From: ZC4RG19 sp017577565 | Lineage (GTDB): Bacteria; Actinomycetota; Acidimicrobiia; Acidimicrobiales; VFJN01 | Direction of reading: 5' to 3' | Length of the DNA stretch: 64,000 bases | Assembly: GCA_047459075.1 (NCBI GenBank) | Contig: VSCH01000002.1 | Location: forward strand, 1 to 64,000 | Shown here: positions 24,950 through 34,032 of the stretch, piece after piece | Layout of the letters: each line of letters begins with the position of its first letter | Position numbering within the stretch: position 1 is the stretch's first letter | Notes under the pieces: model-generated | The model's input: the letters and a program-made list of their open reading frames with translations, nothing else | Databases searched by the model: none | Told to the model about the DNA's origin: nothing | Program-made: the position numbers and the translations under genes

Positions 24950-25741
24950 TCAGGCCCGGTCGCGATACCGCACGATCCCGGCGAACGACTCGGCCTCGAG
25001 GCTCGCCCCGCCGACCAGGGCCCCGTCGACGTCGGGGCAGGCCATGAGGTCGGCGGCGTTGGTCGGCTTCACCGAGCCACCGTACTGGATGCGCAGGGCG
25101 TCGGCCGCCTCACCGCCGGCGAGCTCCCGGACCGTCGCCCGGATGGTGGCGCACACCGCCTGGGCGTCCTCGGGCGTGGCCGTGCGGCCCGTGCCGATGG
25201 CCCAGATGGGCTCGTAGGCGATGACCATCGAGCCCACCTGCTCGGGCGAGAGCCCGGCCAGGCCCGCCCGCACCTGCCCGGTCACCTTGTCCTCGGTCGT
25301 GCCGGCCTCGCGCTCCTCCAGCGTCTCGCCGACGCACATGATCGGCGTCATGCCGTGCCGGAAGACGGCGTGGACCTTGCGGTTCACGATCTCGTCGGTC
25401 TCCCCGAACATCTCGCGCCGCTCGGAGTGCCCGACGATGACGTAGCTGACGTCGAGCTTGGCCAGCATCGCCGGCGACACCTCGCCGGTGAAGGCGCCGG
25501 CGTCCTCCCAGTGGCAGTTCTGGGCGCCGATGCGGATGGGGACCGGCTCCTTCTCGGCCAGGAAGTAGGTCTGCACCGTGCGGATGTCGGTGAACGGGGG
25601 GTGCACCGAGACGTCGACGGCCGCGTAGTCGTCGGGCGTCAGCTCGTAGACGAGCTTCTGCACGAGCGCCGTCGCCTCGAAGTGGTTGAGGTTCATCTTC
25701 CAGTTGCCGCTGATCAGCGGCTTCCGTGCGGCCTGCGCCAT
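24950..25741 (-). CDS. tpiA: triosephosphate isomerase
   Basis: The 263-residue TIM barrel has active-site Lys15 (SGNWKMN), His105 (VGHSERR) and Glu177 (AYEPIWAIGTG), plus the phosphate loop GGSVKPTN. It interconverts dihydroxyacetone phosphate and glyceraldehyde 3-phosphate in the cytoplasm. I chose ATG 25741, with GGGAGGAG a few bases upstream, over the ATG five codons earlier, which would put that site inside the gene. It follows pgk by 114 bases. Confidence 0.96.
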   Translation of the reverse strand: MAQAARKPLISGNWKMNLNHFEATALVQKLVYELTPDDYAAVDVSVHPPFTDIRTVQTYFLAEKEPVPIRIGAQNCHWEDAGAFTGEVSPAMLAKLDVSYVIVGHSERREMFGETDEIVNRKVHAVFRHGMTPIMCVGETLEEREAGTTEDKVTGQVRAGLAGLSPEQVGSMVIAYEPIWAIGTGRTATPEDAQAVCATIRATVRELAGGEAADALRIQYGGSVKPTNAADLMACPDVDGALVGGASLEAESFAGIVRYRDRA

Positions 25742-25855
25742 CGTCGCTCCTCCCACCTGGGTCTGCGGGGCGGCCGGCGCCCCGGCGCGGACGGCGGCGG
25801 GGGGCGGCCGGCCCGCCGCCGCGCGGTGATCTGCGTCGACGCCGTCGGGCCGGCG

Positions 25856-26989
25856 TCAGGACGTCCACTCGCCGCGCAGCGCGGCGAGACCGGGCAGGTC
25901 GCCCGCCTCGAGCAGCTCGAGCGACGCACCACCGCCCGTCGAGACGTGGTCGACCCGGTCGGCGAGCCCGAACTGGGCCAGCGCCGCGGCGCTGTCACCC
26001 CCGCCGACCACCGTGAAGCCCCGGGCGTCGGCCACCGCCTCGGCGACCGCCCTCGTGCCCGCGGCGAAGCGCGGGTCCTCGAAGACGCCCATCGGGCCGT
26101 TCCAGAAGACGGTGCGGGCCTCGGCGATGCGGTCGCCGAAGTCGGCCGCGGTGCCGGGGCCGATGTCGACGCCGGTCCAGCCGTCGGGCACCGTCGTGCC
26201 CACCTGGCGCACCTCGCCGCCGGCGTCGGGCTCCATCAGCTTGCCGCCCGGGCCGAGGGCCGTGATGTCGGACGGCAGCACCAGCCGGTCGCCGTGGGCC
26301 TCGAGGAGGCCGCGGCAGGTCTCGAGCATGTCCTGCTCGCACAGGCTGTCGCCGATCCCCTCGCCCCGGGCGGCGAGGAAGGTGAAGCACATGCCGCCGC
26401 CGATCAGCAGCTGGTCGGCGACGTCGAGCAGGGCCTCGATGACCTTGAGCTTGTCGCTCACCTTCGAGCCGCCGAGCACGGCGACGAACGGCCGCTCCGG
26501 GTCGGTGCGCACCTTGAGCAGCACCTCGACCTCGCGCGCCAGCAGCCGGCCGGCGGCCGACGGCAGGTGCTGCGGCGGGCCGACGATCGAGGCGTGGGCC
26601 CGGTGCGACGCACCGAACGCGTCGTTGACGTAGGCGTCGAACCCCTCGACCAGCCGCTCGACGAAGGCCGGGTCGTTGGCCTCCTCGCCCGGGTCGAAGC
26701 GCAGGTTCTCCATCAGCTCGACCCCGGGGGCCAGCTCGGCCAGCCGGGCCCGGACCGGCTCGACCGAGTAGCGGGGGTCGACCTTGCCCTTGGGGCGACC
26801 CAGGTGGGTGCAGCAGACCACCTGGGCGCCCCGGTCGAGCAGCCAGCGGATCGTCGGCAGCGCGGCGCGGATGCGCAGGTCGTCGACGATCTCGCCGTCG
26901 CGGATCGGCACGTTGAAGTCGGTGCGGACGAGGACCCGCTTGCCCTCCAGGGGCGGCAGGTCCTCCAGCGTGGGGACGTGGGACGCCAC
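25856..26989 (-). CDS. pgk: phosphoglycerate kinase
   Basis: The 377-residue enzyme has the N-domain substrate loop VRTDFNVPIRDG, CCTHLGRPKGKVDP, the hinge region NDAFGASHRAHAS and the C-domain nucleotide site VVGGGDSAAAL and STGGGASLELL. It makes ATP from 1,3-bisphosphoglycerate. It is slightly shorter than the usual 390-400 residues. GTG 26989 lies six bases after the gap stop, so the two genes are co-translated or nearly so. Confidence 0.96.
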   Translation of the reverse strand: MASHVPTLEDLPPLEGKRVLVRTDFNVPIRDGEIVDDLRIRAALPTIRWLLDRGAQVVCCTHLGRPKGKVDPRYSVEPVRARLAELAPGVELMENLRFDPGEEANDPAFVERLVEGFDAYVNDAFGASHRAHASIVGPPQHLPSAAGRLLAREVEVLLKVRTDPERPFVAVLGGSKVSDKLKVIEALLDVADQLLIGGGMCFTFLAARGEGIGDSLCEQDMLETCRGLLEAHGDRLVLPSDITALGPGGKLMEPDAGGEVRQVGTTVPDGWTGVDIGPGTAADFGDRIAEARTVFWNGPMGVFEDPRFAAGTRAVAEAVADARGFTVVGGGDSAAALAQFGLADRVDHVSTGGGASLELLEAGDLPGLAALRGEWTS

Positions 26990-26995
26990 GTCGGC

Positions 26996-28006
26996 TTACT
27001 TGTTGGCGGCGCCCACGATCAGCGCCAGGTCGACCAGCCGGTTCGAGTAGCCCCACTCGTTGTCGTACCAGCCGAAGACCTTGACCAGGTTGCCCATGGC
27101 CTGGGTCAGCTGGCTGTCGAAGGTGCACGAGGCCGAGGAGCCGACGATGTCGGTCGACACCAGCGGGTCCTCCGAGTAGTCGAGCACCCGGGCCAGGGGG
27201 CCGGACTCGGCGGCCGCCTTGAACGCCTCGTTGACCTCCTCCGCGGTGACCTCGCGCCCGAGGACGGCGGTGAAGTCGGTGAGCGAGCCGTCGGGCACGG
27301 GCACCCGCACGGCCTGCCCGTCGAGGCGGCCCTGCATCGCGTCGAGCACCAGGCCGGTGGCCCGGGCGGCGCCGGTGCTGGTCGGGACGATGTTGATCGC
27401 GGCGGCGCGGGCCCGGCGCAGGTCCTTGTGGGGCCCGTCCACCAGGCTCTGGTCACCCGTGTAGGCGTGGACGGTCGTCATGAGGCCGCGCTCGACGCCG
27501 AAGGCGTCGTCGAGCACCTTGACCATCGGCACGAAGCAGTTCGTCGTGCACGAGGCGTTGGAGACGACCTTGTGGTTCGCGGGGTCGAACGTGTCCTCGT
27601 TGACGCCGACGACGAAGGTGGCGTCGGCCCCCGACGAGGGGGCGGACACGATCACGTAGGGGGCACCGGCGTCGATGTGCGCCGCCGCCTTGTCGCGGCT
27701 GGTGAAGATGCCGGTCGACTCGATGACGACGTCGACGCCGAGGTCGCCCCAGGGCAGCTCCTTGGGGTCGCGCTCGGCCAGCACCTTGATCGTGTCGCCA
27801 CCGACCTTGATGCCCTCGCCCGTGACCTCGACGTCGTCCTCGAGGCGGCCGAAGACCGAGTCGTTGCGCAGCAGGTGGGCCATCGTCTCGACCGAGCCCA
27901 GGTCGTTGACCGCGACGAACTCGATGTCGGCGCCCGACCTCTTCGCCGCCCGGAAGAAGTTGCGGCCGATCCGGCCGAACCCGTTGATGCCTACGCGGAT
28001 CGTCAT
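26996..28006 (-). CDS. gap: glyceraldehyde-3-phosphate dehydrogenase
   Basis: The 336-residue enzyme has NAD-binding GINGFGRIGRN, Asp35 in VNDLGS (which favours NAD over NADP), catalytic Cys153 in SNASCTTNC and His180 in TVHAYTGDQ. It is the first gene of gap-pgk-tpiA. A leader of about 60-70 bases contains TAGGGT, a possible -10 box near 28052-28057, and GAGAGG upstream of the ATG. Confidence 0.96.
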   Translation of the reverse strand: MTIRVGINGFGRIGRNFFRAAKRSGADIEFVAVNDLGSVETMAHLLRNDSVFGRLEDDVEVTGEGIKVGGDTIKVLAERDPKELPWGDLGVDVVIESTGIFTSRDKAAAHIDAGAPYVIVSAPSSGADATFVVGVNEDTFDPANHKVVSNASCTTNCFVPMVKVLDDAFGVERGLMTTVHAYTGDQSLVDGPHKDLRRARAAAINIVPTSTGAARATGLVLDAMQGRLDGQAVRVPVPDGSLTDFTAVLGREVTAEEVNEAFKAAAESGPLARVLDYSEDPLVSTDIVGSSASCTFDSQLTQAMGNLVKVFGWYDNEWGYSNRLVDLALIVGAANK

Positions 28007-28158
28007 GTCGGTGGACCTCTCTGTCTCTGTCGACGCGATAGGTGCTCCTGCACCCTAGTGCCGGCGCCGCGGCAGCCCACTGTGCGCCACCTGCGGGGCT
28101 ACCCGTCCGGCGCCGGTGCGATCCGGCCCGACCGGGCGGCGGGCCCGGTCCGCCGGCG

Positions 28159-29070
28159 TCAGGTCGCCAGACCGGCCAGGACGTCGCCGAGCTTGGCCGG
28201 GTCGTGGGCCAGGCCGTGCGGGCGCACGACGTCGGCCTCCACGACCTCGACCCCCACGTCCCCGAGCGGCAGCGCCCCCCGCTGGGCGACGACGACGTCG
28301 GGCTCGACGCCGTGGCGGCGCAGCGCGCCGACGTGGGCGGCGACGTCGTAGCCGCGGGTCTCGCCGGCCTCGGCCCGGACGTTGCAGACGTAGACCCGCC
28401 GGGCCGGGGTGCGCTTGAGGGCCGACCGCACGTCCTCGACGACCGCCGCCGCCAGCACCGAGGTGTACAGCGACCCGGGGCCGAGGACCACCTGGTCGGC
28501 ACCGAGGACGGCCTCGACCGCCTCGGCCGGCGCGGCGGCGTCGGGCGGGTCGAGGACGACCTGCTCGACCCCCACCGTGCCGGTGATGGCGACCTGGCCG
28601 GTCACCTCGCCGCCCCCGGCCACCCGGGCCCGGAGCACGACGGGGTCGAGCGTCGCCGGGAGCACCCGCCCGATGCGGGTGTCGATGCCGGCCAGCCGCT
28701 CCAGCTCGTCGACCGCGACGCCGAAGTCGCCGGTCACGGCGTGCAGCCCGGCGAGCAGCAGGTTGCCGAGCGCGTGGCCCTCGACGTCGCTGCCGTCGAA
28801 CCGGTAGCCCAGGGCCCGGGCCAGCGTCGTCCCCTCCGGGCCGGCCATCGCCTCGATGCAGCGCCGGATGTCCCCGGGGGCGGGCATGTCGAGCGCGCTG
28901 CGCAGGCGGCCGGTCGAGCCCCCGTCGTCGGCGGTCGCCACCACCGCCGTCACCCGGGACGCGTAGCGGCGCACCGCCCGGATCGTCGCCGCCAGGCCGT
29001 GCCCCCCGCCGACCGCCACCACGCGCGGCCCCGGCCGCGCCGTCGACGCCGTCACGTCGCGCCCCGTCAC
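28159..29070 (-). CDS. yvcK: gluconeogenesis factor YvcK/CofD-like protein
   Basis: The 303-residue protein has the YvcK signatures VVAVGGGHGLA, TADDGGSTGRLR, GDIRRCIEAM, GHALGNLLLAG and LGPGSLYTSVLA. Relatives bind UDP-sugars and affect cell-envelope growth and carbon use. GTG 29070 overlaps the rapZ stop (GTGA); another GTG five codons later is possible. In many Gram-positive genomes whiA follows yvcK; here a 152-base gap leads directly to gap. Confidence 0.92.
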   Translation of the reverse strand: MTGRDVTASTARPGPRVVAVGGGHGLAATIRAVRRYASRVTAVVATADDGGSTGRLRSALDMPAPGDIRRCIEAMAGPEGTTLARALGYRFDGSDVEGHALGNLLLAGLHAVTGDFGVAVDELERLAGIDTRIGRVLPATLDPVVLRARVAGGGEVTGQVAITGTVGVEQVVLDPPDAAAPAEAVEAVLGADQVVLGPGSLYTSVLAAAVVEDVRSALKRTPARRVYVCNVRAEAGETRGYDVAAHVGALRRHGVEPDVVVAQRGALPLGDVGVEVVEADVVRPHGLAHDPAKLGDVLAGLAT

Positions 29071-29930
29071 TTGTCGACGTCCCGGTGGCTCACGCCCACC
29101 GAGACCCCCGCCTCGCGCAGCCGGCGGGCCAGCTCCTCGGCGATGACCACCGACCGGTGCCGGCCGCCCGTGCACCCGAGCGCGACGGTCAGGTAGGCCT
29201 TCCCCTCGGCCTGGTAGGCGGGCAGCAGCCGCCGCAGCATGCGCTCGACGTCGTCGAGGAACTCCCGGGCCGCCGGCTGGCCCAGCACGTGCTCGCGCAC
29301 CGGGGCGTCGAGCCCGGTCAGCGGGCGCAGCTCGTCGACCCAGTGGGGGTTGGGGAGGAAGCGGCAGTCGAGCACGACGTCGGCGTCGAGCGGGAGGCCG
29401 TTCTTGTAGCCGAACGACACCAGCGTCGTCTGCATGGCGGGCCCGGCGTCCTCGCCGAACAGGGCCTGGATCCGCCGCCGCAGGTCGTGGACGTTCAGGT
29501 CGCTGGTGTCGATGACCACGTCGGCCACGGCCTTGACCGGTTCGAGCAACCGACGCTCCTGCTCGATGGCCGGGGCCAGGGTGCCGCCGTCGCCGGCCTC
29601 GCCCGTCGACAGCGGGTGGCGGCGCCGCGAGCTCTCGTAGCGGCGCACGAGCGCGTCGGTCGACGCCTCGAGGAACAGCACCCGCACCCGGGCCCCGGTC
29701 GAGCGCAGCCAGTCGAGCGTGGGCAGGATCTCGTCCTCGTAGTGGCCGGTGCCCATGACGAGGACCACCCGCTCGACCCGCGACGACGGCGTGGCCGCCA
29801 GCTCGACGACCTTGGGGACCAGCTCCGGGGGCAGGTTGTCGATGACGAACCAGCCCAGGTCCTCGAGGTTGTCGGCCGCCAGGCTGCGCCCCGCGCCGGA
29901 CAGGCCGGTGATGACGACGAACTCTGCCAT
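29067..29930 (-). CDS. rapZ: RapZ-family nucleotide-binding protein
   Basis: The 287-residue protein has a P-loop-like GLSGAGRS (9-16), in which Arg replaces the Walker A lysine, then NLEDLGWFVIDNLPPEL. The C-terminal half has VSFGYKNGLPLDADVV, DCRFLPNPHW and ALGCTGGRHRSVV. The Arg substitution also occurs, from memory, in mycobacterial relatives. In enteric bacteria RapZ controls glucosamine-6-phosphate synthase mRNA; the actinobacterial role is less clear. TACGCT (29938-29943) lies seven bases before the ATG, so the mRNA is probably leaderless. Confidence 0.93.
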   Translation of the reverse strand: MAEFVVITGLSGAGRSLAADNLEDLGWFVIDNLPPELVPKVVELAATPSSRVERVVLVMGTGHYEDEILPTLDWLRSTGARVRVLFLEASTDALVRRYESSRRRHPLSTGEAGDGGTLAPAIEQERRLLEPVKAVADVVIDTSDLNVHDLRRRIQALFGEDAGPAMQTTLVSFGYKNGLPLDADVVLDCRFLPNPHWVDELRPLTGLDAPVREHVLGQPAAREFLDDVERMLRRLLPAYQAEGKAYLTVALGCTGGRHRSVVIAEELARRLREAGVSVGVSHRDVDK

Positions 29931-29952
29931 CGCACCCAGCGTACGGCCGGCG

Positions 29953-30768
29953 TCAGCGCTTCTCGGCCCGCAGGACGAGCAGGCGGGGGATGGCGGCCGC
30001 GTCCCGGTACTCGGGCGCCATGGCCAGGAACCGGGGCGGTGGCGCCGGCTCGAGCATCCGGGTGACGTACAGGCCCCGGTCGGCGAGCGCGTTGACGTAG
30101 CGGCCGAGCGGCCGGTGGAAGAAGGGCAGGCGCACGCCCGCGTCGACCTCCTCGACCGTCAGGTCCTCGCGCAGGTAGGGCCCCACCCGCCAGTACTGCT
30201 CGGGCGGGTCGAGCACCTGGTCGTCGATCCAGCCGCTGCCCGGCGTCTGGAAGAGCGGGTGGTTGAGGAACAGCACCAGCCGCCCGCCGGGGCGCAGGAC
30301 CCGGCCGGCCTCGTCGAGGGCGCCGTCGAGGTCGTCGACGTGCTCCAGCACGAGGCAGCAGACGACGGCGTCGAAGTGGGCCGAGGCCAGCGGCAGCGCG
30401 TTGGCCGCCGCCCGGACGTAGGCGACGCCGCCGCCCCGCCGGCGGGCCTCGGCGAGCTGGGCGGCGGACACGTCGACGCCCACCACCTCGCGGGCGCCCC
30501 TCGCCGCCGCCAGGCGGGCGACCTGGCCCTCGCCGCAGCCCAGGTCGAGCACCCGCGCCGCCCCGGCCAGCTGGCGGGCCGCGATGGGCAGGATCTGGTC
30601 GCGGTACTCGACGTCGGCGTCGCCGGTGAAGCCCTGCTGCCACCACGCGGCGTGTCGCTCCCACACCTCCACGAGGTCGAGATCGGGGTGCGCCCGGCCG
30701 TCGCCCCACCCGGCGCCCCCCTCCCCCGGCCCGCGGGCCGCGCCCGCGCCGGTCGCCTCGCCGGTCAC
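29953..30768 (-). CDS. class I SAM-dependent methyltransferase
   Basis: The 271-residue protein has motif I VLDLGCGEGQVARL, the acidic end of strand 2 in VVGVDVS, FDAVVCCLVLEHVDDL and LRPGGRLVLFLNHP, a Methyltransf_11-type fold. The first 35 residues are Gly/Ala-rich. Substrate cannot be assigned. It sits between uvrC and rapZ and overlaps the uvrC stop (ATGA). Confidence 0.87.
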   Translation of the reverse strand: MTGEATGAGAARGPGEGGAGWGDGRAHPDLDLVEVWERHAAWWQQGFTGDADVEYRDQILPIAARQLAGAARVLDLGCGEGQVARLAAARGAREVVGVDVSAAQLAEARRRGGGVAYVRAAANALPLASAHFDAVVCCLVLEHVDDLDGALDEAGRVLRPGGRLVLFLNHPLFQTPGSGWIDDQVLDPPEQYWRVGPYLREDLTVEEVDAGVRLPFFHRPLGRYVNALADRGLYVTRMLEPAPPPRFLAMAPEYRDAAAIPRLLVLRAEKR

Positions 30769-32717
30769 CGCACGGCCTCCCGCTCGGCGGCCGGCGGGGC
30801 GCCGGCCGCCTCACCCCCGTCGCCGGGCGCGCGGCCGGCTCGGCCGGCCTCCCGCGGGCTGACCGGGCCGTGGATCTTCTCGTAGACCGCGATCGCCACG
30901 TCGTCGGGCAGCCAGCTGAGCGCCAGCAGGTCCTCCAGCGAGGCGCGCTTCACCCCGGTGACACCGCCCAGCTCCTTGGTCAGGCGCTTGCGGCGGGCCG
31001 GGCCCAGGCCCTTGATGTCGTCGAGGACCGAGCGGGTCATGCGCTTGCCCCGCAGCTGGCGGTGGTAGGTCACCGCGAACCGGTGGGCCTCGTCGCGGAT
31101 CCGCTGCAGCAGGTACAGGGCCTCCGAGCCGCGCGGCAGGCGGACGGGGTCGGCCCGGCCGGGCAGGTACACCTCCTCGAACCGCTTGGCCAGGGCGGCG
31201 ACGGGGATCTCGTCGTCGAGCCCCAGCTCCTCCAGCACCCGCACGGCCACGTTGAGCTGGCCCTTGCCGCCGTCCACGAGCAGCAGCTGGGGCGGGTAGG
31301 AGAACTTGCCCGACCGCTCGTCGACCGGCCGGGAGCGCTCGTCGAGGTAGGCCGTCAGCCGGCGGGTGAGCACCTCCTCCATGGCGGCGAAGTCGTCGTT
31401 GCCCGGCACGGAGCGGACCCGGAACCGCCGGTAGTCGGACTTCTTGGGCAGCCCGTCCTCCATGACGACCATCGACCCGACGTAGTCGCTGCCCTGGATG
31501 TGGCTCATGTCGTAGCACTCGATGCGCAGCGGGGCGTCGGGCAGCCCGAGCGCGTCCTGCAGCTCGTTCAGCGCCCGGGCCCGGGCGTTGTGGTCGCTCG
31601 CCCGGCGGAGCCGGTGGCGGTTGAACTCCTCGGCGGCGTTGCGGGTGACGGTCTCGTGCAGCTCGCGCTTGGCGCCGCGCTTCGGCACCCGGATCTCGAC
31701 CTTCGACCCCCGCTGCAGCGACAGCCAGTCGCGGTACAGCTCGGGGTCCTCGGGCTCGACGGGGACGAGCACGGTGCGGGGCACGCCGAGCGGCGGGTCG
31801 TCGTAGAGCGCCTCGAGGATGTCGCCGACGAGCTCGCCCGGGGTCAGGTCCTCGACCTTGTCGATGACGAAGCCCTTGCGGCCCACGACCCGGCCCCGGC
31901 GCACGTAGAAGACCTGGACCGCGGCCTCGAGGTCGTCCTCGGCGATGCCGACCACGTCGAGGTCCTCGTCGCGCTCGGCGACCATCTGCTGGCGCTCGAT
32001 CGCCTTGCGCACGCTGGCCAGCCGGTCGCGCAGCCGGGCCGCCAGCTCGAACTCCAGGTTGGCGGCGGCCTCCCGCATCTCGGCCTCGAGCCGCTCGACG
32101 ACCGGCTCGGTGTCGCCCTCGAGGAACTCGATGAGCTCGGCCACCAGCCGGTCGTAGGTCTCCCGGTCGACCGCGCCGATGCAGGGGCCCGAGCACTTCT
32201 CGATGTGGTACAGCAGGCACGGCCGGCCCAGGCGCTCGTGGCGGCGGAACTTGGCGTCGCTGCAGGTGCGCAGCGGGAACGTCCGCAGCAGCAGGTCGAG
32301 CGTCTCGCGGATGGCGTAGGCGTGGCCGTAGGGGCCGAAGTACCGCACGCCCTTCCGCTTGCGGCCCCGCATGACGGTCGGTCGGGGCCACTCGTCGCTC
32401 ACCGTGATCGCGAGGAACGGGTAGCTCTTGTCGTCGCGCAGCCGGACGTTGAACCGCGGCCGGTGCTGCTTGATGAGGCTGTACTCGAGCATGAGCGCCT
32501 CGACCTCGTTGCGGACCTGGATCCACTCGACGGTCTCGGCGGCCGCCACCATGGCGGCGGTGCGGGGCGGCAGGTGGCGCGGCGACTGGAAGTACGTGGC
32601 CAGGCGCTGGCGGAGCGAGCGCGCCTTGCCCACGTAGATGACCCGCCCCTCGCGGTCCTTGAACTGGTAGGAGCCGGGGGCGTCGGGGATCGTGCCGGCC
32701 GGCGGACGTTGCACCAC
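30765..32717 (-). CDS. uvrC: excinuclease ABC subunit C
   Basis: The 650-residue protein has an N-terminal GIY-YIG nuclease domain (GSYQFKDREGRVIYVGKA), the Cys cluster region (TCSDAKF, CLLYHIEKCSGPC), a UVR motif for UvrB contact, the C-terminal nuclease core (IECYDMSHIQGSDYVGSMVV, LLVDGGKGQLN) and helix-hairpin-helix (IKGLGPARRKRL). It makes both incisions in nucleotide excision repair. I chose GTG 32717 because TACCCT (32725-32730) lies seven bases upstream; GTG 32714 is equally possible by homology. A 30-residue Ala/Gly-rich tail follows the HhH domain. Confidence 0.95.
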   Translation of the reverse strand: MVQRPPAGTIPDAPGSYQFKDREGRVIYVGKARSLRQRLATYFQSPRHLPPRTAAMVAAAETVEWIQVRNEVEALMLEYSLIKQHRPRFNVRLRDDKSYPFLAITVSDEWPRPTVMRGRKRKGVRYFGPYGHAYAIRETLDLLLRTFPLRTCSDAKFRRHERLGRPCLLYHIEKCSGPCIGAVDRETYDRLVAELIEFLEGDTEPVVERLEAEMREAAANLEFELAARLRDRLASVRKAIERQQMVAERDEDLDVVGIAEDDLEAAVQVFYVRRGRVVGRKGFVIDKVEDLTPGELVGDILEALYDDPPLGVPRTVLVPVEPEDPELYRDWLSLQRGSKVEIRVPKRGAKRELHETVTRNAAEEFNRHRLRRASDHNARARALNELQDALGLPDAPLRIECYDMSHIQGSDYVGSMVVMEDGLPKKSDYRRFRVRSVPGNDDFAAMEEVLTRRLTAYLDERSRPVDERSGKFSYPPQLLLVDGGKGQLNVAVRVLEELGLDDEIPVAALAKRFEEVYLPGRADPVRLPRGSEALYLLQRIRDEAHRFAVTYHRQLRGKRMTRSVLDDIKGLGPARRKRLTKELGGVTGVKRASLEDLLALSWLPDDVAIAVYEKIHGPVSPREAGRAGRAPGDGGEAAGAPPAAEREAVR

Positions 32718-32724
32718 GACGCCG

Positions 32725-32764
32725 AGGGTAGAGGCCGCGCACCCCGGTGCCGTCGCCGTAGACT
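32725..32764. promoter_or_regulatory. divergent -10 boxes between uvrC and nadA
   Basis: TACCCT on the minus strand (32725-32730) is placed for a leaderless uvrC transcript, and TAGACT on the plus strand (32759-32764) is a candidate for nadA with a leader of about 100 bases. Neither has a recognisable -35 hexamer. AGCCGG/CCGGCT (32772-32777/32787-32792) forms a small hairpin at the start of the nadA leader. Confidence 0.4.
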
Positions 32765-32871
32765 GCGCCCAAGCCGGCCCGGTACTCCGGCTGCACTTCG
32801 GCTCCGGGGACGACATCACCGTGGGAGAGGCGACCGGGCTGTCCCCACCGTCCGCCAACCGGAGCCACCCC

Positions 32872-34008
32872 ATGGAGGTCCACCACCACATGCTTCGGCT
32901 CCAGTCCCCGCTCCCCGAGCGGTACACCGCCGCGTCGCCGGACGACCTGTGCGCCCGCATCGCCGCGGCGAAGGACGCCCTCGGCGACCGCCTGTTCGTG
33001 CTCGGCCACCACTACCAGCGCGACGAGATCATCCGGTTCGCGGACGCCCGGGGCGACTCGTTCCGGCTCTCGGTGCTCGCCCAGCAGCGGCCCGAGGCCG
33101 ACTACATCGTGTTCTGCGGCGTCCACTTCATGGCCGAGTCGGCCGACATCCTGACCGGCGACCACCAGGCCGTCGTGCTGCCCGACCTCAACGCCGGCTG
33201 CTCGATGGCCGACATGGCCGACCTCGACGAGGTCGAGGAGGCCTGGGCGGCGCTGGCCGAGGTCACCGACATCGAGCGGGTCGTGCCGATCACCTACATG
33301 AACAGCTCGGCCGCCCTGAAGGCGTTCGTCGGCCGCCACGGCGGCGCGGTCTGCACCTCGACCAACGCCCGGGCGGTGCTGCAGTGGGCCCTGGGCGAGG
33401 GGCCGGGCCGCGGCGGCGGCCGGGGCGACCAGGTGCTCTTCTTCCCCGACCAGCACCTCGGCCGCAACACCGGCGTGGCCATGGGCTACGACCTCGACGA
33501 CATGCGGGTGTGGGACCCCCGGCAGGAGCTGGGCGGGCTCACCGAGGCCGAGTGCAAGCAGGCCACGTTCCTGCTCTGGCGGGGCCACTGCTCGATCCAC
33601 CAGCGGTTCCGCCCCGAGCAGATCGAGGCCTTCCGGGCCGAGCACCCCGACGGCATCGTCGTCGTGCACCCCGAGGTGCCCCACGAGACGGCCCGGATCG
33701 CCGACCAGGTCGGCTCGACCGAGTACATCGTCAAGGCGGTGGCGTCGGCGCCGGCCGGCTCGACGATCGCCGTCGGGACCGAGATCCACCTGGTCAACCG
33801 GCTGGCGGCCGAGCACCCCGACAAGACCGTCGTGTCGCTCGACCCGCTCGTCTGCCCGTGCTCGACGATGAACCGCATCGACCTGCCCCACCTGGCGTGG
33901 GCGCTGGAGGAGCTGGTCGAGGGGCGGGTCGTCAACCGCATCTCGGTCGACCCCGAGACCGCCGAGTGGGCGCGGGTGGCCCTGCAGCGGATGCTCGACA
34001 TCACCTGA
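32872..34008 (+). CDS. nadA: quinolinate synthase A
   Basis: The 378-residue enzyme joins iminoaspartate and dihydroxyacetone phosphate to make quinolinate for NAD synthesis. Visible landmarks are VLGHHYQRDEI, FCGVHFMAESADIL, LPDLNAGCSMADMA (first cluster Cys), WRGHCSIH (second) and LVCPCSTMNRI (third), which hold the [4Fe-4S] cluster. GGAG lies seven bases before ATG 32872; ATG 32890 after the short His-rich start is an alternative. nadB and nadC are not in the window. Confidence 0.95.
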   Translation: MEVHHHMLRLQSPLPERYTAASPDDLCARIAAAKDALGDRLFVLGHHYQRDEIIRFADARGDSFRLSVLAQQRPEADYIVFCGVHFMAESADILTGDHQAVVLPDLNAGCSMADMADLDEVEEAWAALAEVTDIERVVPITYMNSSAALKAFVGRHGGAVCTSTNARAVLQWALGEGPGRGGGRGDQVLFFPDQHLGRNTGVAMGYDLDDMRVWDPRQELGGLTEAECKQATFLLWRGHCSIHQRFRPEQIEAFRAEHPDGIVVVHPEVPHETARIADQVGSTEYIVKAVASAPAGSTIAVGTEIHLVNRLAAEHPDKTVVSLDPLVCPCSTMNRIDLPHLAWALEELVEGRVVNRISVDPETAEWARVALQRMLDIT

Positions 34009-34032
34009 CCGGCCGGGCGCCGGGGCCGGGGG

